64,000 bases of DNA from Crenobacter intestini (GCF_004919095.1 NZ_STGJ01000003.1:186001-250000); one strand, 5' to 3'. Shown: positions 26,327-36,156, numbered from the stretch's first letter. Numbers and translations: made by a program. Notes: generated by a model not told the origin, from the sequence alone.

Positions 26327-27607
26327 ATGGAAACGGTCGCCGTAGTCGGTTTGGGATATGTTGGCTTGCCTCTGGTGGTCGCCTTCGGGCAGACGAGGCG
26401 CACCATCGGCTTTGATGTGCTGCCCGACAAGGTCATGAGTTGCCAGGCCGGGCAGGACCCGTCCAGAGAGTTATCCGACGAGGAAATGGCCTCGGCAGGG
26501 CTTGCCGAATATACGTCTGACCCGGCCATGCTCGCCGAGGCCGACTTCATCATCGTCGCGGTGCCGACTCCGGTGGACGCCGCCCGCATTCCCGACTTGA
26601 ACCCGTTGCTCTTGGCGAGCAGGACGGTCGGGCGGCACATGAAGCCAGGCTGTGTCGTGATTTACGAGTCGACTGTTTATCCGGGCGCGACCGAGGAAGT
26701 CTGCATTCCCGAGCTTGAAAAGACGTCAGGCTTGAGCTGGTTGCAGGATTTCCATGTCGGTTATTCGCCGGAGCGGATCAATCCGGGCGACAAGGATCAC
26801 CGCCTGCACAATGTGATCAAGGTTGTGTCGGGTGATGACGGGGCGACTCTGGACAGGGTGGCTGCCTTGTACGAATCGATCGTAGAGCCGGGGGTTCACC
26901 GTTGCAGTTCGATCAAGACGGCCGAGGCGTGCAAGGTGATCGAGAACACGCAACGGGACCTGAATATCGCCTTCATGAACGAGTTGTCGATCATTTTCGG
27001 CCGGATCGGCATTGATACGGCTGAAGTGCTGCGTGCCGCAGGCACCAAGTGGAATTTCCTGCGCTTCAGCCCCGGTCTGGTCGGCGGGCACTGTATCGGG
27101 GTGGATCCCTATTACCTGACGCACAAGGCGGAAATGCTCGGCTACCACCCGCAGATCATTCTCGCCGGCCGTCGTATCAATGACGGCATGGGCAAATATA
27201 TCGTGGAGCAATCGGTCAAGCGGCTGATCGCGGCAGGTTTCCCTGTGAAGGGTGCGCGAGCGTTGGTGCTGGGTGCGACTTTCAAGGAAAACTGTTCGGA
27301 CATCCGCAATTCCAAGGTGTTCGACATCGTCAGCGAGCTTGAAAGTTACGGTGTTGACGTGAAGGTGGTCGATCCCTTGGCCGACCCGCATGAGGTGGCC
27401 CGCGAGTACGGCGTGGAAACCTGCCGGTGGTCGGACGTACCGCAAGCCCAGCTGCTGGTAGCCGCGGTGGCGCACCGGGAGTTTCTCTCCATGGGGGCGG
27501 CGGACTTTTCCCAGAAACTGGTACCTGGCGGGGTTTTTGTCGACGTCAAATCCGTATTTGACCCAGCCACGCTCGGCGACGCCGGTTTTTCCGTGTGGCG
27601 CTTGTAA
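26327..27607 (+). CDS. tviB: UDP-HexNAc 6-dehydrogenase, WbpA/TviB type
   Basis: A 426-residue NAD-dependent UDP-glucose/GDP-mannose dehydrogenase family protein. It has the N-terminal Rossmann motif VAVVGLGYVGLPLVVAFG, a substrate helix GYSPERINPGDKDH, and GLVGGHCIGVDPYYLTHKAE with the catalytic Cys. The GGHCIGVDPYYL form is characteristic of UDP-N-acetylglucosamine/galactosamine C6 dehydrogenases (TviB, WbpA/WbpO) rather than UDP-glucose dehydrogenases. It would make a HexNAc-uronic acid donor for the EPS. GAGGGGGAG precedes the ATG. The downstream amidotransferase suggests the uronate may be amidated. Confidence 0.87.
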   Translation: METVAVVGLGYVGLPLVVAFGQTRRTIGFDVLPDKVMSCQAGQDPSRELSDEEMASAGLAEYTSDPAMLAEADFIIVAVPTPVDAARIPDLNPLLLASRTVGRHMKPGCVVIYESTVYPGATEEVCIPELEKTSGLSWLQDFHVGYSPERINPGDKDHRLHNVIKVVSGDDGATLDRVAALYESIVEPGVHRCSSIKTAEACKVIENTQRDLNIAFMNELSIIFGRIGIDTAEVLRAAGTKWNFLRFSPGLVGGHCIGVDPYYLTHKAEMLGYHPQIILAGRRINDGMGKYIVEQSVKRLIAAGFPVKGARALVLGATFKENCSDIRNSKVFDIVSELESYGVDVKVVDPLADPHEVAREYGVETCRWSDVPQAQLLVAAVAHREFLSMGAADFSQKLVPGGVFVDVKSVFDPATLGDAGFSVWRL

Positions 27608-27667
27608 GGCGATGTGACCGGCTCATTTTTTTGCTCCCCCTACGCGTGATGGGAGTCTGGAGGGCGT

Positions 27668-29644
27668 ATGTGTGGAATTGTCGGCTTCACCCAGCCTGAG
27701 TGTCTGCACCCTGACAACTCGGCGGTCATTCAGGCCATGACCAAAGCGCTGGATCACCGAGGCCCGGACGATTCCGGCGTATGGATGGATGCCGATGCAG
27801 GGGTTGCCCTCGGCCACGCCCGGCTGTCCATCCTGGATTTGTCACCCGCCGGGCACCAGCCCATGGTTTCGGCCGGAGGGCGCTACGTCATCGTCTTCAA
27901 CGGTGAAATTTACAACCACCTCGAACTGAGGGCGCGGCTGGCGGGCTCCGCCTATGCCTGGCGCGGCCATTCCGATACCGAGACGCTGCTCGCGTGTTTT
28001 GAAGCTTGGGGCGTGGAGGACACGCTGCGCGAATGCGTCGGCATGTTTGCGCTGGCGCTATGGGACCGGCAGACACGTTCCCTGGTTCTCGCAAGGGACC
28101 GCTTCGGCGAGAAGCCCCTCTACTACGGTTGGAACGGGCGGCGGTTCTTTTTTGCGTCTGAGCTGAAGGCCATCGAAGCGCACCCGTCGTTTTCGGCGCC
28201 GGTCAACCGAGACGCCTTGGCCCTGATGATGCGCTTCGGGCATGTGCCGGCGCCCTTCTCGATCTATCAGGGGATTTCAAAACTGGGATCGGGCTGTTCG
28301 TTGACCATTCCGTATGCCTGTACGTCCGACGACGCCCGTTCGATCCAGCCGGTCCCCTACTGGTCGCTCGAGGCGGTCAGCGAGTCCGGCCGGCGTGCGC
28401 CCTTTACCGGGACGGACGAACAGGCGATCGACTTGCTCGCGCAGACCCTGTCCGAGGCGGTGCGGGGCCAGCAACTGGCGGATGTCCCGGTCGGCGCCTT
28501 CTTGTCGGGCGGCATCGATTCGTCGCTGGTGGTGGCGCTGATGCAGTCTCAGAGCAGCCAGCCGGTCAGGACGTTCACCATCGGTTTTGACGAGGCCGCG
28601 TTCGACGAAGCCGCTCACGCCCGAGCGATCGCTGTTCACCTGGGCACCCAGCACACCGAATTCAGGGTCAAGCCCGAAGACGCATTGCGGCTGATCCCAG
28701 CGCTGCCGCAGATCTACGACGAGCCTTTTGCGGACCCCTCCCAGATCCCGACCTATCTGGTCGCCAAACTTGCCCGTGCGCAAGTCACCGTTGCGCTCTC
28801 CGGGGATGGCGGAGACGAACTGTTTGCCGGTTACAACCGTTACCCGTGGGCACAGAAAGTGAACCGGCGTTTGCAGTGGTTGCCTGGCCCGATGCGAGGG
28901 CTGGTCTCCAGCGGGATGGTGGGCGTGCCTGTCGGGGGCTGGGATGCCATGAACAAGTGGCTCTCTCCCTTGCTGCCGGCATCCATGAGGATGGTCCATC
29001 TGGGGGACAAGATGCACAAGCTTGCCGACGCATTGGAGGCACGCTCGTCCGCCGAACTCTATCGGGGCGTGATGTCCTTGTGGAAGTCGCCCGGCCAACT
29101 GGTGTTGGGCAGCCGGGAGCCCCCGGTGCTGATCGACGCGGAGCACGCAACGCTGTCGGGCTTGTCGTTCGCCGAGTGGATGATGCTGGTCGACGCCCAG
29201 GCTTCGCTGCAGGACGACATGCTGGTCAAGGTTGATCGTGCTGCCATGGCGGTCAGCTTGGAGACGCGGGTCCCCCTGCTGGATCTCCGTGTGGCGGCGC
29301 TTGCGTGGCGCCTGCCGATGTCGATGAAGATCCGTGACGGCAAGGGCAAGTGGATCTTGCGGCAACTTTTGTACCGGCATGTGCCGCAAGCGCTGGTCGA
29401 CCGGCCCAAGCAGGGTTTCAGCGTGCCGGTGGGCGAGTGGCTGAAGGGGCCGCTACGTGAATGGGCAGAGGGCTTGCTGGACGAGCGCAGGCTGCGTGCC
29501 GAAGGCTATTTCGACGCCGGGCGGGTCCGTGCGGCCTGGCTTGAACACCTGAGCGGCCGCCGGCACTGGCCGCTGCAATTATGGTGCGTGCTGATGTTCC
29601 AGTCCTGGTTGTCTTGCCGCGCCGGCAGCGTTCATACCGATTGA
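27668..29644 (+). CDS. asnB: Glutamine-hydrolysing asparagine synthase-like amidotransferase
   Basis: A 658-residue class II glutamine amidotransferase. The N-terminal glutaminase starts MCGIVGFTQPE with Cys2 as nucleophile and includes VFNGEIYNHLELR. The synthetase domain has the PP-loop VGAFLSGGIDSSLVVALM and SGDGGDELFAGYNRYPWA. True asparagine synthesis is possible. In surface-polysaccharide loci, however, this family (for example WbpS in Pseudomonas) amidates uronic acid sugars, and position directly after a UDP-HexNAc dehydrogenase favours that here. Ribosome site TGGAGGG. Confidence 0.88.
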   Translation: MCGIVGFTQPECLHPDNSAVIQAMTKALDHRGPDDSGVWMDADAGVALGHARLSILDLSPAGHQPMVSAGGRYVIVFNGEIYNHLELRARLAGSAYAWRGHSDTETLLACFEAWGVEDTLRECVGMFALALWDRQTRSLVLARDRFGEKPLYYGWNGRRFFFASELKAIEAHPSFSAPVNRDALALMMRFGHVPAPFSIYQGISKLGSGCSLTIPYACTSDDARSIQPVPYWSLEAVSESGRRAPFTGTDEQAIDLLAQTLSEAVRGQQLADVPVGAFLSGGIDSSLVVALMQSQSSQPVRTFTIGFDEAAFDEAAHARAIAVHLGTQHTEFRVKPEDALRLIPALPQIYDEPFADPSQIPTYLVAKLARAQVTVALSGDGGDELFAGYNRYPWAQKVNRRLQWLPGPMRGLVSSGMVGVPVGGWDAMNKWLSPLLPASMRMVHLGDKMHKLADALEARSSAELYRGVMSLWKSPGQLVLGSREPPVLIDAEHATLSGLSFAEWMMLVDAQASLQDDMLVKVDRAAMAVSLETRVPLLDLRVAALAWRLPMSMKIRDGKGKWILRQLLYRHVPQALVDRPKQGFSVPVGEWLKGPLREWAEGLLDERRLRAEGYFDAGRVRAAWLEHLSGRRHWPLQLWCVLMFQSWLSCRAGSVHTD

Positions 29645-29672
29645 ACCTAATTGTGATGGAAACGGATGATCG

Positions 29673-30539
29673 ATGATGAAGTTCCGATTGAAAGAGGGGG
29701 TGCTGGTCTTGTCGGTGGCGCTGGCGCTGGCAGCTTGCGGCGAGAAAAAGGCACCGGCCTCGCAAGTCGCCGCCCGGGTTGGCGAGACGGAGCTGACCGT
29801 CCACCAGCTCAACGCGGCAATGCCGACCCTGTCAGCGGGGCTGGCGGGCGAGGGCGAGGAGGTGCAGAAGTCGGTGCTCAAGCGCATGGTCGAACGGGAG
29901 TTGCTGGTGCAGCGCGCGCTGTCCGACAAGCTCGACCAGGACCCGAAAATCATGCTCGCGCTCGACAGTGCCCGGCAGGACATCCTGGCCAAGGCGTGGC
30001 TGGATACGCAGGTCGCGCAGTTGGCCCGGCCGACACCCGAGCAGGTGGCCCGCTACTACGCGGACAATCCGGCGCTGTTTTCCCAGCGCAAGTTGTACCA
30101 GTTGCAGAAACTGACGCTGGAAAACCGCAAGGGCGTGGCCGAGGAGGTGGACCGCCTGCTGGCCGGCGGGGGGAGCCTGCAGTCGCTCGCGCAGTGGGCA
30201 TCGGAGCGCAAGCTGCCGTTCAACGCGGAGGCCGGCACCGTCGCTGCCGAGCAGGTGCCGCTGGGGGTGCTGGAGAAGCTGGCCGCCCTCGCGCCCGGGC
30301 AGTCGCTGACCCTGGCCGAGGGAGACAGGGTGGTCGTCTTGCGGGTAGCCGGTGTCGAACAGGCGCCGCGCACGGAGGCACAGGCGGCCGGCGAGATCGA
30401 GCAGTTCCTGCTCTCGCGCGAGCGGCAGCAACAGGTTTCCCGCTTGCTGGCGCAACTGAAAAAGGACTCTCCGGTCGAATACACGCTGTTCCCGGACCTC
30501 GGCGGTGCCCAGGCGTCGGCGCCCGCTGCAACCCGCTGA
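29673..30539 (+). CDS. epsD: EpsD family peptidyl-prolyl isomerase lipoprotein
   Basis: The 288-residue protein has a lipoprotein signal (VLVLSVALALAACGEKKAP, Cys after LAA). An N-terminal chaperone segment (NAAMPTLSAGLAGEGEEVQK, then RMVERELLVQRALSDKLDQD) and a parvulin-like C-terminal half follow. It matches the EpsD family of exosortase B EPS loci. Periplasmic folding help for EPS export proteins is the inferred role. It is the last EPS gene before rpoS. No clear terminator lies between them, so read-through into rpoS is possible. Confidence 0.8.
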   Translation: MMKFRLKEGVLVLSVALALAACGEKKAPASQVAARVGETELTVHQLNAAMPTLSAGLAGEGEEVQKSVLKRMVERELLVQRALSDKLDQDPKIMLALDSARQDILAKAWLDTQVAQLARPTPEQVARYYADNPALFSQRKLYQLQKLTLENRKGVAEEVDRLLAGGGSLQSLAQWASERKLPFNAEAGTVAAEQVPLGVLEKLAALAPGQSLTLAEGDRVVVLRVAGVEQAPRTEAQAAGEIEQFLLSRERQQQVSRLLAQLKKDSPVEYTLFPDLGGAQASAPAATR

Positions 30540-30763
30540 GCGGTGTGGCTGTTGGATGGCGACAACAACGAGGGCGGGTTCGGAGTGGGTTAGGCCTTGA
30601 ATATGAAGTGGTTTTTCAGAGGCATGTTACTGTTGGCATGGCTTGAATGAACATTTCTGTCTTTGTGGTTAATTTAGTTGATGAGGATGGTTTTAGATGG
30701 ATATGATCTGATCCATCTGCCGGGTAGGGCAGGTCGCTTACATCACAACAAGGGGGAGAAGCG

Positions 30764-31717
30764 ATGCAAGACGAATTCGATCTGGACGAGGTACAGGAAC
30801 TCGAAGAAGAAGTCATCGAAGAGGCCGCCGAGGAGGGCAAGCCGGCCGAAGAGGCGACTACGCGCAAGGAGGCAGGCGAGCTTTACCTGTCCGAGGACGT
30901 CACGCAGATCTACCTGACCGAGATTGGCGGCAGCGCCTTGCTCAAGCCGCATGAAGAGCTCGAGCTCGCGCGCAAGGTGGTGGCCGGCGACTTCGAGGCG
31001 CGCCAGAAGATGATCCGCCATAACCTGCGGCTGGTCGTCAATATCGCCAAGCACTACCACAACCGCGGCCTGCCGCTGCTCGACCTGGTCGAGGAGGGCA
31101 ACTTGGGCCTGATGCATGCGCTGGAGAAGTTCGACCCCGAGCGCGGCTTCCGCTTCTCGACCTACGCGACCTGGTGGATCCGCCAGAGCATCGAGCGCGC
31201 GATCATGAACCAGTCGCGCACCATCCGCCTGCCGGTGCATGTGGTGAAGGAGCTCAACGTTTGCCTGCGTGCGTCGCGCAGGCTGGAGGCGAAGCTCGGC
31301 CGCGAGGTGAGCGCGGAGGAAGTGGCCGCCGAAGTCGGCCGACCGCTGGAAGAGGTGACCCGCCTGTTGGGCTTGAACGAGCGGGTGACCTCGCTCGACG
31401 CGCCGCTCGATATCGACCCACAACTGACGGTCGGCGAGTCTATCCCCGACGAGCAGCACGAGGACGCCGACGTCAGCCTGCACGGCCAGCGCGTCGAGCG
31501 TTACGTGCAGGACTGGCTCGCCCAGCTGCCCGAAAAGCAGCGGATGGTGATCCAGCGCCGCTACGGGCTGGACGGCGGCGAGGCGGCGACGCTGGAAGAA
31601 CTCGCGCAGGAACTCGCGCTGACCCGTGAGCGGGTGCGGCAGATCCAGCTCGAGGGGCTGGACCGGCTGCGCCGTTTCCTGCGCCAGCACGGCATCGAGA
31701 AAGAGATGCTGTTCTGA
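30764..31717 (+). CDS. rpoS: RNA polymerase sigma factor RpoS
   Basis: A 317-residue sigma70-family, group 2 factor for the general stress and stationary-phase response. Region 1.2 is [20 protein letters not shown]. Region 2 contains [20 protein letters not shown] and [20 protein letters not shown]. Region 4 contains [20 protein letters not shown]. The acidic N terminus and the lack of a long region 1.1 insertion identify RpoS rather than RpoD. AAGGGGGAG precedes the ATG. The 224-base upstream gap is AT-rich and holds a small hairpin (GATGGAT...ATCCATC). nlpD, the usual upstream neighbour in many proteobacteria, is absent: the EPS locus lies there instead. Confidence 0.95.
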   Translation: MQDEFDLDEVQELEEEVIEEAAEEGKPAEEATTRKEAGELYLSEDVTQIYLTEIGGSALLKPHEELELARKVVAGDFEARQKMIRHNLRLVVNIAKHYHNRGLPLLDLVEEGNLGLMHALEKFDPERGFRFSTYATWWIRQSIERAIMNQSRTIRLPVHVVKELNVCLRASRRLEAKLGREVSAEEVAAEVGRPLEEVTRLLGLNERVTSLDAPLDIDPQLTVGESIPDEQHEDADVSLHGQRVERYVQDWLAQLPEKQRMVIQRRYGLDGGEAATLEELAQELALTRERVRQIQLEGLDRLRRFLRQHGIEKEMLF

Positions 31718-31742
31718 GCCTGCAGGGGCAAAGCTGACCGAC

Positions 31743-31773
31743 GACGGCCGCGCTTGCGCGGCCGTCTGCTTTT
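31743..31773 (+). terminator. Intrinsic terminator of rpoS
   Basis: A 10-bp stem (31743-31752 with 31757-31766), a tetraloop CTTG and then TGCTTTT. It touches the stop codon of the convergent transporter gene. Confidence 0.8.
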
Positions 31774-33787
31774 ACGCGGTCCGCAGCCGCATCACACGCA
31801 CCGCCACCACGGCGAGCACCGGTAGCAGTACGCCCAGCAGGAGGGTTGCGACCAGCAGCGGGGTCAGCGCCGTGTAGTCGGCGGCGGTCAGCAACTTGCC
31901 TGCGCCGTCACGCACTTCGCGGCTGAGCACGTAGTGGCGGTTGAGCGCCTTGGTCAGCAGGTCGGACGCCGACAGCGCAAGGTTGGTGAACGACGCCATC
32001 ACCGCGAAATAGGTCGCCTTGAGGTTGGGTGGCGCGCTGGCGGCGATCCACGCGAGCATCGGGATCATCGCGATCTGGCCGAACGGCCCGGACAACGCGG
32101 TGTCGACCAGCGCAATAAAGCGCGCGTCGACCACCCCACCGGTTACCTCACGCGTCCACTCGTGCAGCCCCACGCTCATGGCGAGCGTCGGCAGCGACAG
32201 CAGCGCCTGCGCCACGGTCAGCGTCAGCACGATGCGTACCATGCCGTGCCGCCCCATGAAGCTGCGCAGCGCGAACATGCCGGCGAGCGTGAGCACCCCG
32301 GTGATCAGCGAGAGCAGCGCGAAGAACTGCGCGTCAAAGCCGAGCACGTCGATGCTCCACCAGGTCACCCCGGCGCCGGGTGACGGCGCCGCGCGAAACG
32401 CGAACACCACCAGCGCGGTGCCCCACAGCGTCGCGCGCGTCGCCCTGTCCTGCTCGCGGGTGAGCCGCGTCATCAGCCAGGCGAGGATGGCGAGCGAACC
32501 GCCGAACACGATCTCCTGCGCGTAGGCGAGCCCCGACTGCCCCATCGCTAGCGTAAATGCGGCAAACAGCGCGCTGCCCGCCAGCAGCGGCCAGTTCGGC
32601 CGCGTGCTGCCGGGCAAGTCGCCCGAGAGCGCACGGGCGTCGGCCAGCGACAGGCCTGCCTTGAAGGCCCGCGCCCGTGTGCGCCGCTTGAGGTGGGCGC
32701 CGAACAATACCCCCGACACCGAAACCAGCGGGATTGCCAGCGCACCCAGATAAACGTCGCGGTAGAGCGCGGCGCGCTCGATGGCGGGCAGCGCGTCGGC
32801 GCCGTCGAAGATCCACATATTGGCGAGCGCGACCAGTACGGTGCCGCCGATCAGCGCGACGCGACCGAGCGTCTGTACGGTCGCGTGCATCGCGTGCGTC
32901 TCGCTTTCGCTGCGCGCGCTGCCGTCCGAGTGCAAGTGCGGCACCGCCTCGACGGTCATCGCGTCGGCGACCGCGTCCTGCAGCACGTAGCCGGTCGGCG
33001 CGAGCAGGCTGGCGAGCACGTACCAGCGCGCGGGCGTCATGATCCCTGCCATGTACGCGGGCTCGCCCAACAAGAGCGCCATGATGAGGAGGCTTGCGCC
33101 GACCAGCAGCGCGCCCAGGTAAACCAGCAGGGCCTTGTAGCGCCACATGAGGTCGGTCAGATGACCGATCGGCATCTTCAAGGACCACGGCACCAGCGTC
33201 CAGAAGCCCAGCGCGGCGAGGAATTCGGCAGAGAGCCCCAGTTGCTCCTTGACGAAGAAGGTGCCGACGATGCCGGTGATCCCCTGCAGGCCGGCGGCGA
33301 GGTAAACCAGCAAGGGCGGCAGGTAGGCGGGCCGGAAGTCGCGCGCGAGCGACAGCACGGGCGAGGCGAGCGCGGCGAGCCAGGCAGGCGGCTGGGCGCG
33401 CGGCGCGTCCGCGCGCACCGGCACCCGCCACAAGAACCACAAAATGCACGCCAGCAAAGCCAGCAGCATCAGCCGGTGGCCTGTGGCGGGTACCAGCGCG
33501 ATCGATAGCGTGAACGAGGCGAGAGTCAGCGTGATCGCCCACGGCTTGACGCCGGGCGGCATTGCGCGGTGGGTGTGCCACTCGGTGAGGATGGGGCCGG
33601 TCAGCCGGTTTTCGTGCAGGAAGCGGTGCGCCCGGCGCGAGCTGCGCGCGTAGCAGAACGCGGCGAGCAGCACGAAGGGCGTGGTCGGCAACAGCGGCAG
33701 GAAAATGCCCAACACGCCGGCGATAAGCGCGAGCGTGCCAGCCAGCGCGAAGAGCGCGCGCATCAGCGCGTTGCCGGCCGCACGCAC
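31772..33787 (-). CDS. DUF454 (YbaN-like) domain fused to a BT1-type MFS transporter
   Basis: A 671-residue membrane protein in two parts. Residues about 9-125 are a DUF454/YbaN-like domain (LAGVLGIFLPLLPTTPFVLL is close to IAGVLGIFLPLLPTTPFVLL here, then CYARSSRRAHRFLHENRLTG). Residues about 150-671 form a 12-helix transporter with FFVKEQLGLSAEFLAALGFW and LLAPTGYVLQDAVADAMTVE, the latter resembling the folate-biopterin (BT1) MFS family. The substrate is unknown. The listed start is GTG three bases after the upstream gene's stop, which suggests coupling. An ATG eight codons later (33763) is equally possible; neither has a strong ribosome site. Confidence 0.7.
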   Translation of the reverse strand: MRAAGNALMRALFALAGTLALIAGVLGIFLPLLPTTPFVLLAAFCYARSSRRAHRFLHENRLTGPILTEWHTHRAMPPGVKPWAITLTLASFTLSIALVPATGHRLMLLALLACILWFLWRVPVRADAPRAQPPAWLAALASPVLSLARDFRPAYLPPLLVYLAAGLQGITGIVGTFFVKEQLGLSAEFLAALGFWTLVPWSLKMPIGHLTDLMWRYKALLVYLGALLVGASLLIMALLLGEPAYMAGIMTPARWYVLASLLAPTGYVLQDAVADAMTVEAVPHLHSDGSARSESETHAMHATVQTLGRVALIGGTVLVALANMWIFDGADALPAIERAALYRDVYLGALAIPLVSVSGVLFGAHLKRRTRARAFKAGLSLADARALSGDLPGSTRPNWPLLAGSALFAAFTLAMGQSGLAYAQEIVFGGSLAILAWLMTRLTREQDRATRATLWGTALVVFAFRAAPSPGAGVTWWSIDVLGFDAQFFALLSLITGVLTLAGMFALRSFMGRHGMVRIVLTLTVAQALLSLPTLAMSVGLHEWTREVTGGVVDARFIALVDTALSGPFGQIAMIPMLAWIAASAPPNLKATYFAVMASFTNLALSASDLLTKALNRHYVLSREVRDGAGKLLTAADYTALTPLLVATLLLGVLLPVLAVVAVRVMRLRTA

Positions 33788-33790
33788 GCC

Positions 33791-34576
33791 TTAGCCGCCG
33801 CGAAAGTCGGGTGTGCGCTTCTCGACGAAGGCGCGCACGCCCTCGCGGCCGTCATTGGTCTGGCTCTGCGCGATGATGGTGCGCGCTTCCAGCGCCAGTT
33901 GCGCTTCCAGCGGGTTGGCGAGCGTCTCCAGCAGCAGCGACTTGACCTTGCCGTACGCGCCGGTCGGCCCGCGGGCGATGCGCTCGGCGAGGCTGCGTGC
34001 GCTCTCTTCCAGCGCCTCGGGGGCGACCACCTGGTTGACGAGACCCCAGTCGAGCGCCTCGGCGGCATTCAAGGTGCGCCCGGTCAGGTAGAGCTCCATC
34101 GCGCGGCGCTGGCCGACCAGCCGCGGCAACAGCCAGCTCGAGCCGCCGTCCGGCGTGTAGCCGATCTGCGTGTACGCGGTGGTGAAGCGCGCGCTGTCGG
34201 CGGCGATGGCGAGGTCTGAGAGCGCGACCAGGCTCAGGCCGACGCCGGCGGCCACGCCGTTGACCGCGGCGATCACCGGCGCGTCCAGCCGCATCAGGCG
34301 GGCGACGGCGATATTCAGCGGGTCGGTCATCTCCTGCAGCAAGGTGCCGACGCGGTCGGACTCGCGCACGAAGGTGGACACGTCGCCGCCGGCGCAGAAC
34401 GCCTTGTTGCCGCTGCCGGTGATCAGCACCGCGCGCACGTCGCGGCGCTGGGCGAGTTCGGCGGCGATCGCGGAGAGCTCGAGGATGCCGCTGGTGTCCA
34501 GCGCGTTGAAGGCGGCGGGCCTGTCCAGCGTCAGCGACGCGACGCCGGCGGACACCTCGAATCGGATCATGCTCAT
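33791..34576 (-). CDS. Enoyl-CoA hydratase/isomerase family protein (PaaG-like)
   Basis: A 261-residue crotonase-fold enzyme. The oxyanion-hole segments are NKAFCAGGDVSTFV and AAVNGVAAGVGLSLVALSDL. The Glu144 position of classical enoyl-CoA hydratase is not Glu, while an Asp is present in IGYTPDGGSSWLLPRLVG. This is the pattern of PaaG-type isomerases rather than of fatty-acid hydratases. It may therefore isomerise rather than hydrate its acyl-CoA substrate; the substrate is unknown and no paa genes are nearby. The start at 34576 follows AAAGGAAAAACC; the longer frame is less likely. Confidence 0.82.
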   Translation of the reverse strand: MSMIRFEVSAGVASLTLDRPAAFNALDTSGILELSAIAAELAQRRDVRAVLITGSGNKAFCAGGDVSTFVRESDRVGTLLQEMTDPLNIAVARLMRLDAPVIAAVNGVAAGVGLSLVALSDLAIAADSARFTTAYTQIGYTPDGGSSWLLPRLVGQRRAMELYLTGRTLNAAEALDWGLVNQVVAPEALEESARSLAERIARGPTGAYGKVKSLLLETLANPLEAQLALEARTIIAQSQTNDGREGVRAFVEKRTPDFRGG

Positions 34577-34648
34577 GGTTTTTCCTTTTATGGTTTGCCC
34601 CGCAGCGAGCATATCCGAAAGGCGCCCTCAGTGCATGCCGCTGTCACG

Positions 34649-35230
34649 TCAAGGCGTGCCCGCCCGCCGCCGCCAGCGCCAGACCCGCCACGCCAGAAGC
34701 AAGGCGGCGAGCAAGGCGAACAGCGCAGGCTCGCGGTAGTCTGACTTGGTCAGCCACAGGTAGTGCAGGCAGCCAAGCGCCACCGCCGGGTAGATCAGGC
34801 GGTGCAGGCGTGCCCAGGTACGACCCAGCCGTTTCATCCAGTATTTGCTCGAGGTGACGGCCAGCGGCAGCAACAGCAGCCACGCGGCGAAGCCGGCGAC
34901 GATATACGGGCTGCCGATGAGGTCGTCCAGCACGACGGACGGCGTCGGCGCGACCTGCGCGACGTAGACGGACAGGTGGGCGCTCGCGTACGCGAAGGCG
35001 GTGAGCCCCAGCGTGCGGCGAAACGGCAGCAGGGCCGGCGCGTGAAGGGCGGCCACCAGCGGCGACACGGTAAGGGTCGCCAGCAGCCACGCCAGCGCCC
35101 ACCAGCCGCTTTGCCGGGTCAGGTAGTCGGCCGGGTCGGCGACGCCCGCCCGCACCTCGACAACCGTGATCAGCGCCGGCAACGCGGCGAGCGCTATCAG
35201 CAGCGCCTGCCAGACACGCCTCGCGCTCAT
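34649..35230 (-). CDS. msrQ: Heme-binding quinone oxidoreductase subunit MsrQ (YedZ)
   Basis: A 193-residue six-helix ferric-reductase-like b-type cytochrome that passes electrons from the quinone pool to periplasmic MsrP. Conserved His are visible in [21 protein letters not shown] and [34 protein letters not shown] forms the first helix. The ATG at 35230 overlaps the msrP stop (ATGA). The msrP-msrQ pair is a complete periplasmic methionine-sulfoxide repair unit. Confidence 0.92.
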   Translation of the reverse strand: MSARRVWQALLIALAALPALITVVEVRAGVADPADYLTRQSGWWALAWLLATLTVSPLVAALHAPALLPFRRTLGLTAFAYASAHLSVYVAQVAPTPSVVLDDLIGSPYIVAGFAAWLLLLPLAVTSSKYWMKRLGRTWARLHRLIYPAVALGCLHYLWLTKSDYREPALFALLAALLLAWRVWRWRRRAGTP

Positions 35231-36156
35231 ATCCAGCGCTTGAGGTCGAGGCCGCTGTACATCGAGGCAACCTCTCTGGCGTAGCCGTTGAATGGCAGCG
35301 TCGGGCGGCGGCCGAACTCGCCGATGCGCCGCTCGTTGGCCTGGCTCCAGCGCGGGTGGTCGACCGCCGGGTTCACGTTGGCGAAGAAACCGTACTCGCG
35401 CGGGTTGACGCTCTGCCAGGTCGTCGTCGGTTGGTGCTCGACGAGGTTGATGGCGACGATGCTCTTGATGCTCTTGAAGCCGTACTTCCACGGCACCACC
35501 AGCCGGATCGGCGCGCCGTTCTGCGCGGGCAGGGTCTGCCCGTACAGGCCCACTGCGAGCAGGGTCAGCGGGTGCATCGCCTCGTCGATACGCAAGCCCT
35601 CGCGGTAGGGCCAGGGCAACAGGCCGGTGCGCTGGCCGGGCATCTGCGACGGGCGCTCCAGTGTGACGAATTGCACGAAGCGGCCCTTCGAGGTTGGCTG
35701 TGCCTGCTTCAGGAGCGCGGACAATTCAAAGCCGACCCAGGGGATCACCATGCTCCAGCCCTCGACGCAGCGCAGCCGGTAGACGCGCTCTTGCAGCGGC
35801 GCGACGCGGAACAGCGCGTCGTAGTCGAGGGTCAGCGGCTTTTGCACGTGGCCGCCAACGGTCAGCGTCCACGGGCGGACCACCAGAGATCCCGCGTATT
35901 TGGCGGGGTCTTCCTTGCCGCTGCCGAACTCGTAGAAGTTGTTGTAGCGGGTGATCTCGTCGAAGGTGCTCGGCTTTTCGCTGGCCTGGAAGGGGCCGGG
36001 GCTGGCCTTGAGCGGCGCGGCAAGCGCCGGCGGCAGCCACAGGGAAAGCGCGCCGGCGGCCGCGCCGCGCAGTACGTCGCGCCGGCTGCGCCACAGCGCC
36101 TCGGGAGTGATCTCGGACGGCGCGGGCGCCGTCCTGTCGGTCAGCCTGATCAGCAT
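35227..36156 (-). CDS. msrP: Protein-methionine-sulfoxide reductase catalytic subunit MsrP (YedY)
   Basis: A 309-residue molybdopterin enzyme that reduces methionine sulfoxide in periplasmic proteins oxidised by reactive chlorine or oxygen species. The Tat signal is [18 protein letters not shown]. The Mo-coordinating Cys lies in [17 protein letters not shown]. Typical family segments include [13 protein letters not shown] and [13 protein letters not shown]. The start at 36156 follows AAAGGA; longer in-frame starts would extend the n-region of the signal unusually. It is divergent from the exonuclease gene. Confidence 0.94.
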   Translation of the reverse strand: MLIRLTDRTAPAPSEITPEALWRSRRDVLRGAAAGALSLWLPPALAAPLKASPGPFQASEKPSTFDEITRYNNFYEFGSGKEDPAKYAGSLVVRPWTLTVGGHVQKPLTLDYDALFRVAPLQERVYRLRCVEGWSMVIPWVGFELSALLKQAQPTSKGRFVQFVTLERPSQMPGQRTGLLPWPYREGLRIDEAMHPLTLLAVGLYGQTLPAQNGAPIRLVVPWKYGFKSIKSIVAINLVEHQPTTTWQSVNPREYGFFANVNPAVDHPRWSQANERRIGEFGRRPTLPFNGYAREVASMYSGLDLKRWI

